Part shown: positions 23,619-34,184 of the stretch, piece after piece | How positions within the stretch are numbered: the first letter of the stretch is position 1 | Layout: the number at the start of each line of letters is the position of its first letter | From: Arabidopsis thaliana | Taxonomy: Eukaryota > Streptophyta > Magnoliopsida > Brassicales > Brassicaceae | Reading direction: 5' to 3' | Assembly: GCF_000001735.4 (NCBI RefSeq) | Contig: NC_003070.9 | Location: forward strand, 26,521,971-26,585,970 | Length of the DNA stretch: 64,000 nucleotides | Translations under genes and position numbers: made by a program | The notes under the pieces: generated by a model | Database searches by the model: none | Told to the model about the DNA's origin: nothing | What the model saw: only the letters and a program-made list of their open reading frames with translations

Positions 23619-26600
23619 ATGGCTGGTTCATCAACGAAACGATTTCCTCTATATGCTAAAGATTATGAGCTCTTTGAAGAGGTAGGAGAAGGTGTTAGTG
23701 CTACTGTGTATAGAGCTCGTTGCATTGCTCTTAACGAGATTGTCGCTGTTAAAATCTTGGATCTCGAAAAATGCAGGAATGATTTGGTTTGTCTTCTTAA
23801 TCTTTTTGACATATGATTTGTATGAAAGTTACATTTGTGTTTATACAAGAAACAAAATCATTTTTTTTTCATGTAGGAAACAATACGCAAGGAAGTTCAT
23901 ATAATGAGTTTGATTGATCATCCGAATTTATTGAAAGCGCATTGTTCGTTTATCGACAGTAGTAGTTTGTGGATTGTAATGCCTTATATGTCGGGTGGTT
24001 CTTGTTTTCATTTAATGAAATCTGTATATCCGGAAGGTCTTGAGCAACCTATAATTGCTACTTTGTTGAGGGAAGTGCTTAAAGCTCTTGTTTATCTTCA
24101 TAGACAAGGTCACATCCATAGAGATGTTAAGGTACTTTACTGTCTTGTGTTTTGAATAGAGATCGTTGGTTTGTTGTTTACATGGTTCGTTTTTTAGGCT
24201 GGGAATATATTGATTCACTCAAAAGGCGTAGTTAAACTTGGAGACTTTGGAGTTTCAGCATGTATGTTTGATAGTGGAGAAAGAATGCAAACAAGGAATA
24301 CATTCGTTGGGACTCCTTGTTGGTACGTTTTGGCTTATCTCTGTATATGTTTTGTTATTTGGTTGGTTTGTTTTAGCCAATGTGTTTCTACAGGATGGCA
24401 CCTGAGGTTATGCAGCAACTAGATGGATATGATTTCAAGTATGTATGCACTTTTCTAGTCTATCTGCATAGCAATCATTGAGCGAGTAGGTTATTGATTC
24501 TAACACTTTTCTGTTTGGCATTATAGAGCTGATTATGGTCGTTTGGTATAACTGCCTTGGAGCTTGCTCATGGTCATGCCCCATTTTCCAAATATCCACC
24601 TATGAAGGTGCTACTAATGACATTACAAAATGCACCTCCTCGTCTAGACTATGACAGAGATAAGAAATTCTCAAAGGTAAGTGGTATTTAGTGATAACAC
24701 AAACATACAAAAGTTAGATTCTATATCTATCACTTAAACTGTAACGTGTTCGCAGTCATTTAGAGAGTTAATCGCAGCGTGCTTAGTTAAAGATCCGAAA
24801 AAGCGTCCAACTGCAGCAAAACTTCTGAAACATCCTTTCTTCAAACATGCTCGGTCTACAGATTATTTGTCCCGTAAAATTCTTCATGGTCTTTCTCCAC
24901 TTGGTGAACGTTTTAAAAAGCTCAAGGTGGAGTTCAAAGAATTTCCTTATCTGTTTGGAACTTCGAATTTTCATTACTTACCTTTTATATATTAGTAGGT
25001 GTGACTTAAGGTCTGCATTTTCTCTTATGTTTGCTCTACAGGAGGCAGAGGCTGAGTTGTTCAAAGGCATAAATGGTGACAAAGAACAGTTGTCTCAGCA
25101 TGAGTATATGAGAGGAATTAGTGCTTGGAACTTTGATCTTGAAGCATTGAGAAGGCAGGCATCACTTGTAATTGTAAGTAAGGTCATATCTTAGAGTAAA
25201 CGTAAAACTAGTTTTTTTTCGTACCTTCTCAATGCTTCAGTGTTCTGTTATCAGATTCCAAATGAAGAAATCTATAATTCAGAGATACAGGAACTGAACA
25301 GAAATGGAGATGTACCAAAAGGAAAACCAGTGATACAAAGGTCACAGACTATGCCTTTGGAATATTTCTCAGAAAAGGCAAGTGTTTTTTTTTGTCATAT
25401 GAAGGCATATCTCTGCGTGCCTGTCTTGACATATCATGGTCCAACAACTTACAGGATATGGTGAGTGAGAGTAGCAGTCAATTAACCGGTTCATTACTTC
25501 CTTCGTTTCATCGCAAATTCCTCCCGGCTCTTGGGTACTCTTATAACATTTCTCTTCTCTATACAAACTTGATATCTCATTAGTTTGCTTACACAACTTT
25601 GAAATAAACATATTGAACCAGATATCAAGTTGGTATCATTTCTAATGAAAGCAATGCATGTAACTCGAGCGATAGAGCAGCAGAGAAGCTCGCTTTTGAA
25701 GAGCCACGTCAAGTACTACACCCATTAGCGGATACAAAGAAAATTAGAAAAGCAGGAAGTGATCAGCAGGTAGTATTGGATTGCTGTGAATATAATAATG
25801 TCATGCGGTTCTTAGAATGTGATTCCTTACCGTAATGGTACTACTCACATTTTCAAACAATGTTCCTTATCAGGAGAAACCAAAAAATGGTTACGCAGAT
25901 AGTCCTGTGAACCGTGAATCTTCCACATTATCAAAGGAACCATTAGCGGATACAAAGCAAGTTAGAAAACCAGGAAATGAGCAGGTAATTTTTGTTTACT
26001 TTGAATATAATAATGTCATGCGGTTCTTAGTTTGTGATTCCTTGGTACTCACATTTGAAAACAATGTTCCTTATCAGGAGAAACCAAAAAACGGCTATAT
26101 AGTTAGTCATGTGAACCGTGAATCTTCCACATCAGAGGAAATCCTCCCACTGTTGCAGAGTCTCCTGGTTCAGAATGACATTCAAAGGGTTTGTGTGTTG
26201 TCTGTTTCAACCGCTTCTTGTGGATACACTTCTCCTAAGTGGTTATTAAGATTTGGCTTCTGAACATTTTTACACTGTATTTGTTTTCTTGGCAGGCGCA
26301 AGTAATCAGGTTAATTAGATTTTTTGATCGAACTGCGAAAACGGAAAATCCAATCTCAAAAACCGAAGGAGTGCAGGTAAGTTCTTATTCTCATGTGATG
26401 CCTTAAATACTTAGAAATCACAGAACTAATAGCATAAAGACCCACAGATATATCCATCAAAGGAGAAAGATCTGCAATCTCAAGTTCAGTTTTTGGAGCA
26501 AAGGTAATGACATAACTTCTTCATTTGTTTGTTTGTTTTGGATTAAGAATTAATTAGAAAGTTGAGATAAGGTGTTTAATGTGTGTTTTCAGTGTTGAGA

Positions 26601-26786
26601 AGCTTGTAGAGGAAGTTCAGAGAAGAAAAGATATAAATAGTCAGGTAAAAAGGGTAAAACCAAAATGTAGAAGTAAAAGTCATACTTATAAAAACATTTA
26701 CAATAGTGATCAATCTAAAATCTTTTATATGTTTGCAGCTAGAGCAACAGATCAGCTCTCTGATTAGCAGCAACAACATCTCTTAA
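23619..26786 (+). CDS. STE20/GCK-like Ser/Thr protein kinase, one-base frameshift in exon 5
   Basis: Sixteen exons: 23619-23786, 23877-24131, 24198-24322, 24394-24438, 24527-24676, 24756-24926, 25042-25167, 25255-25377, 25455-25534, 25622-25769, 25874-25984, 26078-26188, 26296-26376, 26448-26503, 26593-26644, 26739-26786. The catalytic domain fills about residues 15-275: glycine loop [14 protein letters not shown] lysine, HRDVKAGN loop, DFGVSA, and GTPCWMAPEV activation segment. The C-terminal part ends in a coiled-coil-like region ([11 protein letters not shown]). It resembles the plant family of BLUS1 and fits AT1G70430. The exons sum to 1850 nt, one short of a whole frame. The loss is at about 24531-24534, where the D-x-W-S-F-G motif of subdomain IX should read, and a TAA follows at once. 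Exon 12 is a duplicate of exon 11. Confidence 0.85.
25722..26132 (+). repeat. Tandem duplication of an exon with its intron in the kinase gene
   Basis: Copy 1 (25722 to about 25928) and copy 2 (25940-26132) both run from CCATTAGCGGATACAAAG, through a splice donor, an intron containing GAATATAATAATGTCATGCG, an acceptor in CCTTATCAGGAG and on to GAATCTTCCACAT. The two resulting exons (25874-25984 and 26078-26188) are each exactly 111 nt, so the duplication keeps the frame and adds 37 residues. Confidence 0.9.
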
Positions 26787-27165
26787 GTTTAATGGAGGAA
26801 GATTATTCTTTTATGTATTCATTATCTATAGTGACTCTCTCTTTTTTTTTAACATAAATCCATTAGAGACAAAAGCAAGCAATGGGCATTGGGCTTTTAA
26901 CCAAGTGTCTTTTTGTATTACTAACGTAAAAATCTGGTTTGATACAACTAACACACAAAAACAAACAAACAAAAAGAAAAAAAAAGTATACTTTTTTGTT
27001 GTGATTTCCAGAGTCATTCCATTACAACAAATCAACAATCTACTATATTCTATATATATATCCTATGTGTGAAAATGTGTGTTTCTTCTTGTTTCAAACC
27101 TACTCCATTACGTATCATCAGCTGCTGTTGAACTTTGGCTAATTCAGGTAAATCTGTAACGTCCT

Positions 27166-27371
27166 CTGCCAAGAAAAAAAAACAAAAGTGTGATCAATAC
27201 TCATCTGACTTATTCTACAAGTCTAAAAGAAAAAGATTCTTTTCATAAACCTATTAATGTATATATTTCATCTTCACAAGAAAAGTATTAGACCTTGCTC
27301 TATAAGAAAAACATTTAATTATGTGTAAGTCATCTGATTATGAAAAACAAATCTTGTTAAAGTAGACTTAC
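27166..27371 (-). other. 3' UTR intron of SRO3
   Basis: A consensus donor (CTATAGG then GTAAGT) lies 12 bases after the stop codon, with an acceptor at TTCTTGGCAG. The junction would be under 50 nt past the stop, so nonsense-mediated decay is not expected. Confidence 0.5.
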
Positions 27372-27383
27372 CCTATACAGTTT

Positions 27384-28550
27384 TTAACGCCTCTGATTCT
27401 TGAGTATCTTGAAAAGAAGATTGTCTCCAACCACTTCCCTAATCTTCCTAACTAGCTGCTCTCTCCTCAGTTTCCGTTTCTACACAAAGAAACAAGAATT
27501 AAAATCAGAGAGAGACCATCACATTTACTAATGGATTTGAATAGAAATAACTCCATACCCTAAAATCATCATAACTAGTCAAAATCAAGTTCATTCTTGC
27601 AGCGTCAAGTGACTTTGAAAGAATTGACATAAGAACAGAGAAGCTAACACATGGTGACCTTGCTCTTCCAATTAGACCTGAAAAACAAAAACACACCAAC
27701 ATTAATTTCTCCCTCATAACCACAAAACACAGAATCTTGAAGAAGTTGTATATTGTTGTTACCTCTGAGAAGATGAGATTTGAAACTGACGATATAAGTT
27801 GGAAGAATGTAAGAATTCATGTTACAACTCCAAATCACATATTTTCTCGGATTCTCAAGATTATCAACACCAGAATCAAATTGGTTTGAACTTGGGTAAG
27901 ATTGTTTAGAACCGGTCACAATTTGTTCCGGTTTACCAAGAATCACACGGCATAAGAGAATATTCTTGATCCCTTCTTCATCACCTTCACCAACTAAAGC
28001 CCTGAAACCATCATCAATTTTCACTTTTTCATCATCAAAATCACAAACTAAGAACTTAGACAACTGAGAAAAAACATAACACTTACGCAGCGAGAGAGTA
28101 ACGATGATGAACAAGATGAATTCCAACACCGTGAGATCCGACGTCGTTTTCGACTTTCTTGATCTCTCTATTACTAAACCCATACGTAATAACACGATCG
28201 ATCTCTTCTTTAGAACCAGAGTACCAACCGTACCTAATATTCGCGTAACCGTTGTTCTTCCTCTTCATAGCTTCTGTGAAAAGCTTGAACACAGCGAATT
28301 TAGCTTTCGTTGTGATTAATCTCTGCGTTAAGATTTTTCGTACGGTGACGATTGTTGTTTCGGTGGCGAATGAGCCCATTCCGGAGAGGAAACAGTTTTT
28401 GATGAGGTTGTGTTCGAAGGTGGCTTCACGGAGAAGAATCGTTGCATCGCCGGAGAAGTTAGGTGCGTTGTCGGAGATGGGGTTGATGATTTCGCCGTTG
28501 TCTAAATTCGTGACGGATTCTTGATCTTCGATCTCGACTTGTGCCGCCAT
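27384..28550 (-). CDS. SRO3: SRO3 (similar to RCD-one 3), PARP-like and RST domain protein
   Basis: Coding exons in transcription order: 28087-28550, 27763-28001, 27559-27677, 27384-27479, giving 918 nt or 305 residues. The SRO family of plants combines a PARP-like fold with a C-terminal RST domain that binds transcription factors, and acts in stress and hormone responses. The PARP-like part covers about residues 70-240 ([55 protein letters not shown]). The RST domain is the C-terminal 65 or so residues ([38 protein letters not shown]). There is no WWE domain, as expected for the short SRO type. A longer in-frame start at 28610 exists; I chose 28550 because MAAQVEIED is the family-like start. 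It matches AT1G70440. Confidence 0.93.
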
Positions 28551-29604
28551 TAGAAAAGAAGAAAGAGAGTTTCTTGAGAAAAGAGAAAGTGGAGAAAGGT
28601 TTGTTTTCAATGGCGGTTTTAGGGATTTGCAGTTATAAAAGGTGAGAGAGAGAGAGAGTGGCGGTGTGGTGATTTGTTCGTACTACGTTTAAAGCGAAAA
28701 CTTGGACAGCAAGTTTTCTGATTTCTACTTCTATTTTTATTCAATTACTATTTTACCCTTTTAGACTATATTTAGAAATGAGAAAACCCAACGTTATTTG
28801 AAAAAAAAAAAACACATTCAATGTGTAATGATAAAATTTGAATTTGAAATTATGTGATTATGGTTTGTGACTAAGCTATTAGTCTATTTAAAAAATTTGG
28901 GCAAGGGTACTAAAACTTAGAAAAATAAATATAAACCAAGTAAATAAATGCGACAAAAAGGAAAAAGGTTACGTATTTCAATGTCGGTTACATGTATTAT
29001 TATAGTAGTGTTCGAATTCTCCTCTACGTATTTTTTTCTTTATCTGTTCCTTAAGGTTAAGTTGTTAACTTGTGAAATTGGGTGTTAATAGAAGATTCTT
29101 CCATTAGGTTCCTTCCACATCACATAATTCTGTTTTTTCATTCATGTATAATAAATTAATAATACAAGAATATCAAAGAAGAAATATTTAATAAATTATT
29201 TTTTGAAATAACATAATTTCAATGCAAGTAGATATATCTCTCTATTTTTTTCAAATTGAAATCTTGTCCGAATGCCCCATGCTTAAAGACGTATATATAT
29301 ATATATATATAATTATATTGTTAATTACTGATGATAGAAAAATATGAAATGGTATGGAAAACATTCCAAAATTTCTATCATTTGAAAACCAGTAGAAATC
29401 AAAAGGCCCAAAATATTTAAAAGCCTGGTTCAGGCCTGAAGCCGCATCAAAATCATGCATCAATTTTTCTGGCACAAACGGGTCGGGTCAGAGAATAAGA
29501 GTTCCAAATAATAATTCAAAAACAAATCCATCAATTTAGCGCGGTAACCCGGATATTCTAAAAAATGAAAGTGAGCAAAAAAGAAATCAAATGTTCAAAA
29601 CAAA
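28551..29604. other. SRO3 promoter and start of the duplicated PERK block
   Basis: A GA-rich leader (AGAGAGAGAGAG near 28650) belongs to SRO3. From about 28970 the sequence (ATTTCAATGTCGGTTAC) is repeated at about 32595, marking the left edge of the tandem PERK duplication. An AT dinucleotide run lies at 29292-29310. No gene is seen. Confidence 0.6.
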
Positions 29605-30227
29605 TCATATATATGAAAGTTGGCCAACTCTCTCCATATGATTGACACATCATCACTTTAGCATTTGACATGTGTCTATTAATTATTTAAGCTTTTCAAC
29701 TTCTAATTTATAGGTTAATGATATATTTCTTATTCAATTTTATTTTACATATTTAATTATACTATTACTAAATTTATTTTTATTTTATATGATTTTTCAA
29801 TAAAACTATTTTAATAGTTTTCTCATATTCGAAGATTTTTTTTTGTAATCAAAACTCAAAGTATGAATGTATAATAGTCGTGGATTACTTAATGATTTGA
29901 GTAAGTTATTCTCTTAAATTGATATTTATATTCTCTTATGATATTTATATAATAAATCACTGAGACTGAAGAATAAGTAAGGAACTCTATCATCAAATGC
30001 TTAGGTTTCTAGAATCCAACACTACCTTCTCTTAAACTGGTTTAAGACAAACGTTGTTTATGAATTATATGTATGATGCATTGTTGAAAATGTTGTTAGA
30101 AAAAAATATTTTTAATATTAAAAGTAATTGCTTATTGCACGAGTGAATGATTAAATAAATAAAAATTAAATTTAAATTAAATAATACAAAAAAATCCGAA
30201 AAAACCGCGGGGCGGGTGAACATCTAG
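29605..30227 (+). mobile_element. Non-autonomous Helitron insertion
   Basis: The 623-bp element begins TCATATATATGAAAG and ends GAACATCTAG, inserted between A and T. A short palindrome, CCGC-GGG-GCGG at 30205-30215, lies 8 bases before the terminal CTAG. TC start, CTAG end, subterminal hairpin and an A/T target without duplication are the Helitron signature. The paralogous flank near PERK13 (33665-33690) carries the empty site: CAAAACAAAATAATATAATAG reads across the position with no insert. No coding capacity is present. Confidence 0.85.
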
Positions 30228-30279
30228 TAAACATAATAATTAGAGAGAGCCGCATTTTTGGATCAAACGCCCACACGAA

Positions 30280-30295
30280 GACGTGCCTACAATTA
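30280..30295 (-). promoter_or_regulatory. Root hair element (RHE) match upstream of PERK-like kinase
   Basis: The minus strand reads TAATTGTAGGCACGTC, which fits the published RHE consensus WHHDTGNNN(N)KCACGWH. It lies about 310 bases upstream of the ATG and is homologous to the element at 33723-33738 in front of PERK13. Confidence 0.6.
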
Positions 30296-30605
30296 ACTCT
30301 TATCATCGATCACTAAATTCTAAACTAGATCATGGCGACTTTTTTTTTTTTTTTTTTAAAACCTTGACATCGTCAATTTAAACTAGTTGGCTCTGTAAAC
30401 CTTTTGTTTTTTTCTTTTCTTAGAAAAGATCTTTGTTCAAATTTAAACTACTTGTCTCCAGTTGAACAGTAAAATAATTATTTTTGCTACTTGGAGTTGA
30501 TTTAATCAATTGATGAATAAGGAAAAGTTTCATTAGAGAGAGACGATAACTCTCTGCTTCTATGAAGTGGTTTTGGATTTCTGGATAACAGGAACAATTC
30601 AAAGA

Positions 30606-32467
30606 ATGTGGAGATTAAAGAATCAGAAGAAGAAAGAAACGGCAGATTCGCCGAGTTCTTCTCCAACAGCACCGTCAGTCGATTCAGCGGTGATGGGAAG
30701 TGGTCAGACTCATTTTACCTATGAAGAGCTAGAGGACATAACAGAAGGGTTTTCTAAGCAAAACATACTTGGAGAAGGAGGTTTTGGTTGTGTCTACAAA
30801 GGTAAACTAAAAGATGGAAAACTTGTTGCTGTTAAGCAGCTTAAGGTTGGTAGCGGACAAGGAGACCGTGAGTTTAAGGCGGAGGTTGAGATTATTAGCC
30901 GTGTTCATCATCGCCATTTGGTATCGCTTGTTGGATACTGCATTGCGGATTCAGAGAGATTGCTTATCTATGAGTATGTTCCTAACCAAACATTGGAGCA
31001 TCATTTGCATGGTGAGACTCTTTTACCACTTTTTTCATTAGACAAGATTTTCTTGACATGTTTTTTTTTACTTACATTGGTTATGTTCTTGGACAGGGAA
31101 GGGTAGGCCAGTGCTTGAATGGGCTAGGAGAGTCAGAATCGCTATAGTTCTGCCAAAGGTTTGGCGTATTTGCACGAAGACTGTAAGTACTTTTTGCGAT
31201 GTTTATTCAGTTTCAAATAGAAGCTGAATCAAAGCGACTTTATTTATCTTGTTTTGCAGGTCACCCAAAAATCATTCACAGGGACATAAAGTCCGCTAAC
31301 ATCTTGCTGGACGATGAGTTTGAAGTTCAGGCAATCTTTGAGCTTTTGACTCTGTAGTTTTAGTTGATGTGAGTTTTATCTGTTCTTAGACTTCTGTTTC
31401 TTGATGTTTAGGTTGCTGACTTTGGACTTGCCAAAGTCAATGATACAACACAAACTCATGTCTCAACTCGCGTTATGGGAACCTTCGGGTAAGATTCACG
31501 TAACGGGGGTACTCTTATAGTGAACCTATCAAAGTATATATCTCCATTTGAGAAGAAAAGTCCTTGGCAGTATCAGTGTGCTTAGCCTTCTAAATCTGAT
31601 TGTGATGAACTAGTACGTATAGAGAGGTTAAGAGGTTATAAATTGTTGAAAAGTACATAAGCCTCTAATGTTATAGGCTTTTGTTATCAGGTACTTGGCA
31701 CCAGAATATGCACAAAGTGGACAACTTACTGATAGATCAGATGTTTTCTCGTTTGGAGTTGTTCTCTTAGAGCTTATAACTGGACGCAAACCTGTTGACC
31801 GGAACCAGCCTTTGGGAGAAGAGAGTTTGGTTGGATGGGTAAAGATACTAATCTGTCTTGACATCTCCATATATGGTTGGACTTTGCTCTAGTTAAATAC
31901 TAATCTGTCTTGACATCTTCATAGGCTCGTCCACTACTTAAAAAAGCCATTGAGACCGGTGATTTCAGTGAACTAGTTGATAGACGGCTCGAAAAGCATT
32001 ACGTGAAGAATGAAGTTTTCAGAATGATTGAAACGGCTGCTGCTTGTGTTAGGTATTCAGGTCCAAAACGTCCACGCATGGTTCAGGTACATTTCTAATA
32101 ACATTATTCGTAGCCGCACAGCTAGCACTATGACTAATCAAAACCCACATATATAGCAACAAATAACAATTTTATACATGTCATGTGTTCTTTATAAAAA
32201 ATTTGAAAACTATAAACAAAACTTGTTTGAAATAAGGTTTTGAGAGCACTAGATAGTGAAGGAGACATGGGAGATATCTGCAATGGAATCAAAGTGGGAC
32301 AAAGCAGTACTTGTGACGACTCTGGTCAGAATCATAGTGTGATAAAGGACGTCGGGTCTATAGGAAGAGGAGGAATGGTGGTATCAGGGGTGAGGGTGGT
32401 CACACGTTTGATGGTTGATGCTTATCATAATCGGCACGAGGGAAAGAAAGCAGAGAGAAGAATCTGA
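30606..32467 (+). CDS. PERK-like cytoplasmic kinase lacking ectodomain, one-base frameshift in exon 2
   Basis: Tandem paralogue of PERK13, corresponding to AT1G70450. Exons: 30606-31011, 31097-31182, 31260-31330, 31412-31488, 31691-31838, 31925-32086, 32237-32467. Six of seven exons align with PERK13, and four have identical lengths (71, 77, 148, 162). It starts [20 protein letters not shown] and goes straight to [13 protein letters not shown], so the proline-rich ectodomain and membrane span are missing and the product would be cytoplasmic. The glycine loop (GEGGFGCVY), [15 protein letters not shown] and DFGLAK are all encoded. Exon 2 has 86 nt against 87 in PERK13: a G is missing at about 31147. 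As written, the frame reaches a TAA in exon 3, before the catalytic loop is completed. The C-terminal tail differs from that of PERK13. Confidence 0.85.
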
Positions 32468-34184
32468 AGGGATGCTGAAGATCCTGATCTCACTTTTTAT
32501 TTCCATTTCTGTAATCTGTAGAATGGGGTGCTAAAACTAATAACAACTTTACTTACTTGAAATTGAAATACTTAAAAAACTAATGCGTGTTTACATATTT
32601 CAATGTCGGTTACTTCGCATCTTAACAGTGTACGACTACGAATTCTCTTATATTTTTGTTGTTCTTTCCTAAAGGTGAGTACAAAAATATTGGTAAATTA
32701 CTCGTTAACTTGTGAAATTGAATATTAATAGTCTTCCTTCCACATCACATAACTCATATTTTTGGATAATTATTCAGATATAATAATAAAATTATCTTAA
32801 AATATATTCTCTTTCAGTTTAATATTAGTTGTCGTTTAAACTTTTTTCACGAATATTAAAAAAAAATATATTTTTTTTCTGTTTTACCTCTAATTAATAT
32901 TTTATTTAATTTGATATCATCAATAAATAAATTTTAAAAATATGGATAAAACTTGAAGATATGTCAAACATCAGCATTGAAAATCATAAGGAACAACTAA
33001 TTGACCTTTAAAACGACAACTAATACAAAACGGAAAAATATTAAATTTACTTGCACTGAAATTATGTTATTTCAATAAAAAAAAATTTCTTGCATTGAAA
33101 TCATGTCCGAAACTCCGAATGCACCATACTAAAATATATGGTTACATCTAGGGACGGATCTACAGTGTAAGGAGGTGGGGCACATGCCCCACACTAATCC
33201 TTGATAAGTATTTAATTGTTCAGCTTATTACATTAATATTGGTAAGCTTATTTGGAAGAAGTGCCCTACTCTATGTCCCAGAAGGTGTGTTCGATACCCT
33301 TACACTGGTATTTTATTTCATGTTTATATTTTCCCCATATTTATTATTTTAAAAGAAGTTTCACTAATATGGTGCCCCATACAGTTTTCCGCCACTTACA
33401 TCTTACATACGTGTGTATTACAAAAAAATGTTTTCTCAAAATGATATTATGACCAAAAGAAAAAGATAATTCCTAGATTTCTATCATTTAAAGAACAAGA
33501 GCAATCAAGAGGCCCAAATATATATTGGGCTTTATAAGCCTGGTTCATGACTTACAAACACGTCAGAGTGGCAAATTTCAAACGGGTCGGGTCGTATTCA
33601 AAAAAGAAATCCATCAATTTTGCGCGGTAACCCTGAGATTCCAGAAGTAAATAGAGCAAAAAAAGAATCAAAACAAAATAATATAATAGAGAGAGCCGCA
33701 TTTTTGGATCAAACACTCACACGACGTGCCTCCAATAAACTCTTATCATCACAACAATCACTAAATTCAAATAAAGATCATGGCGACCTGTTACAACATT
33801 ATTATTCCTTTCAATTTTTATACGAAGGTAAGAGAGAAAGAGGACCTCCATTAATTTTTACCTTGACATCGTCAAATTTTTATAATTCCGTAATGGCGTC
33901 CATTTCTCATCTTTCTCCAGCTATCATTTTTTTTTTCAGTGATTAGAAAAATCTTTGTTGATTTGGGAGTTTAATTTCAGATTTTAATTAGTTGTTTCCA
34001 GTTGCAGAACAGAAAAATTATATTAGTTGATTTATTATTCAATTGACTTGTTTTAATCAATTGATGAATAAACTCTCTGCTTTGCCTTGTATGAAGTGAT
34101 TCCCTAAAACAGAGAGATTTCTGGGTTTTAGGGATTTGAGTGTTGTTTCTGTTATACAGAAACAAATTCAAACAAGGCAAAAAA
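32468..34184. other. Second copy of the PERK upstream region with an extra insert
   Basis: From about 32590 the sequence repeats the region starting at about 28970, including TTCCTTCCACATCACATAA, GAATGC-CCATACT and the AGAGAGAGCCGCATTTTTGGA block. About 300 bases (roughly 33142-33445) beginning CTAGGGACGGATCTACAG, with an inverted word GTGGGGCACATGCCCCAC at about 33175-33193, have no counterpart in the first copy. They are probably an old transposon fragment. No gene is seen. Confidence 0.6.
33723..33738 (-). promoter_or_regulatory. Root hair element (RHE) match upstream of PERK13
   Basis: The minus strand reads TTATTGGAGGCACGTC, a full match to the RHE consensus WHHDTGNNN(N)KCACGWH. It lies about 450 bases upstream of the PERK13 ATG. 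PERK13 is known as RHS10, one of the root-hair-specific genes found through this element. Confidence 0.7.
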
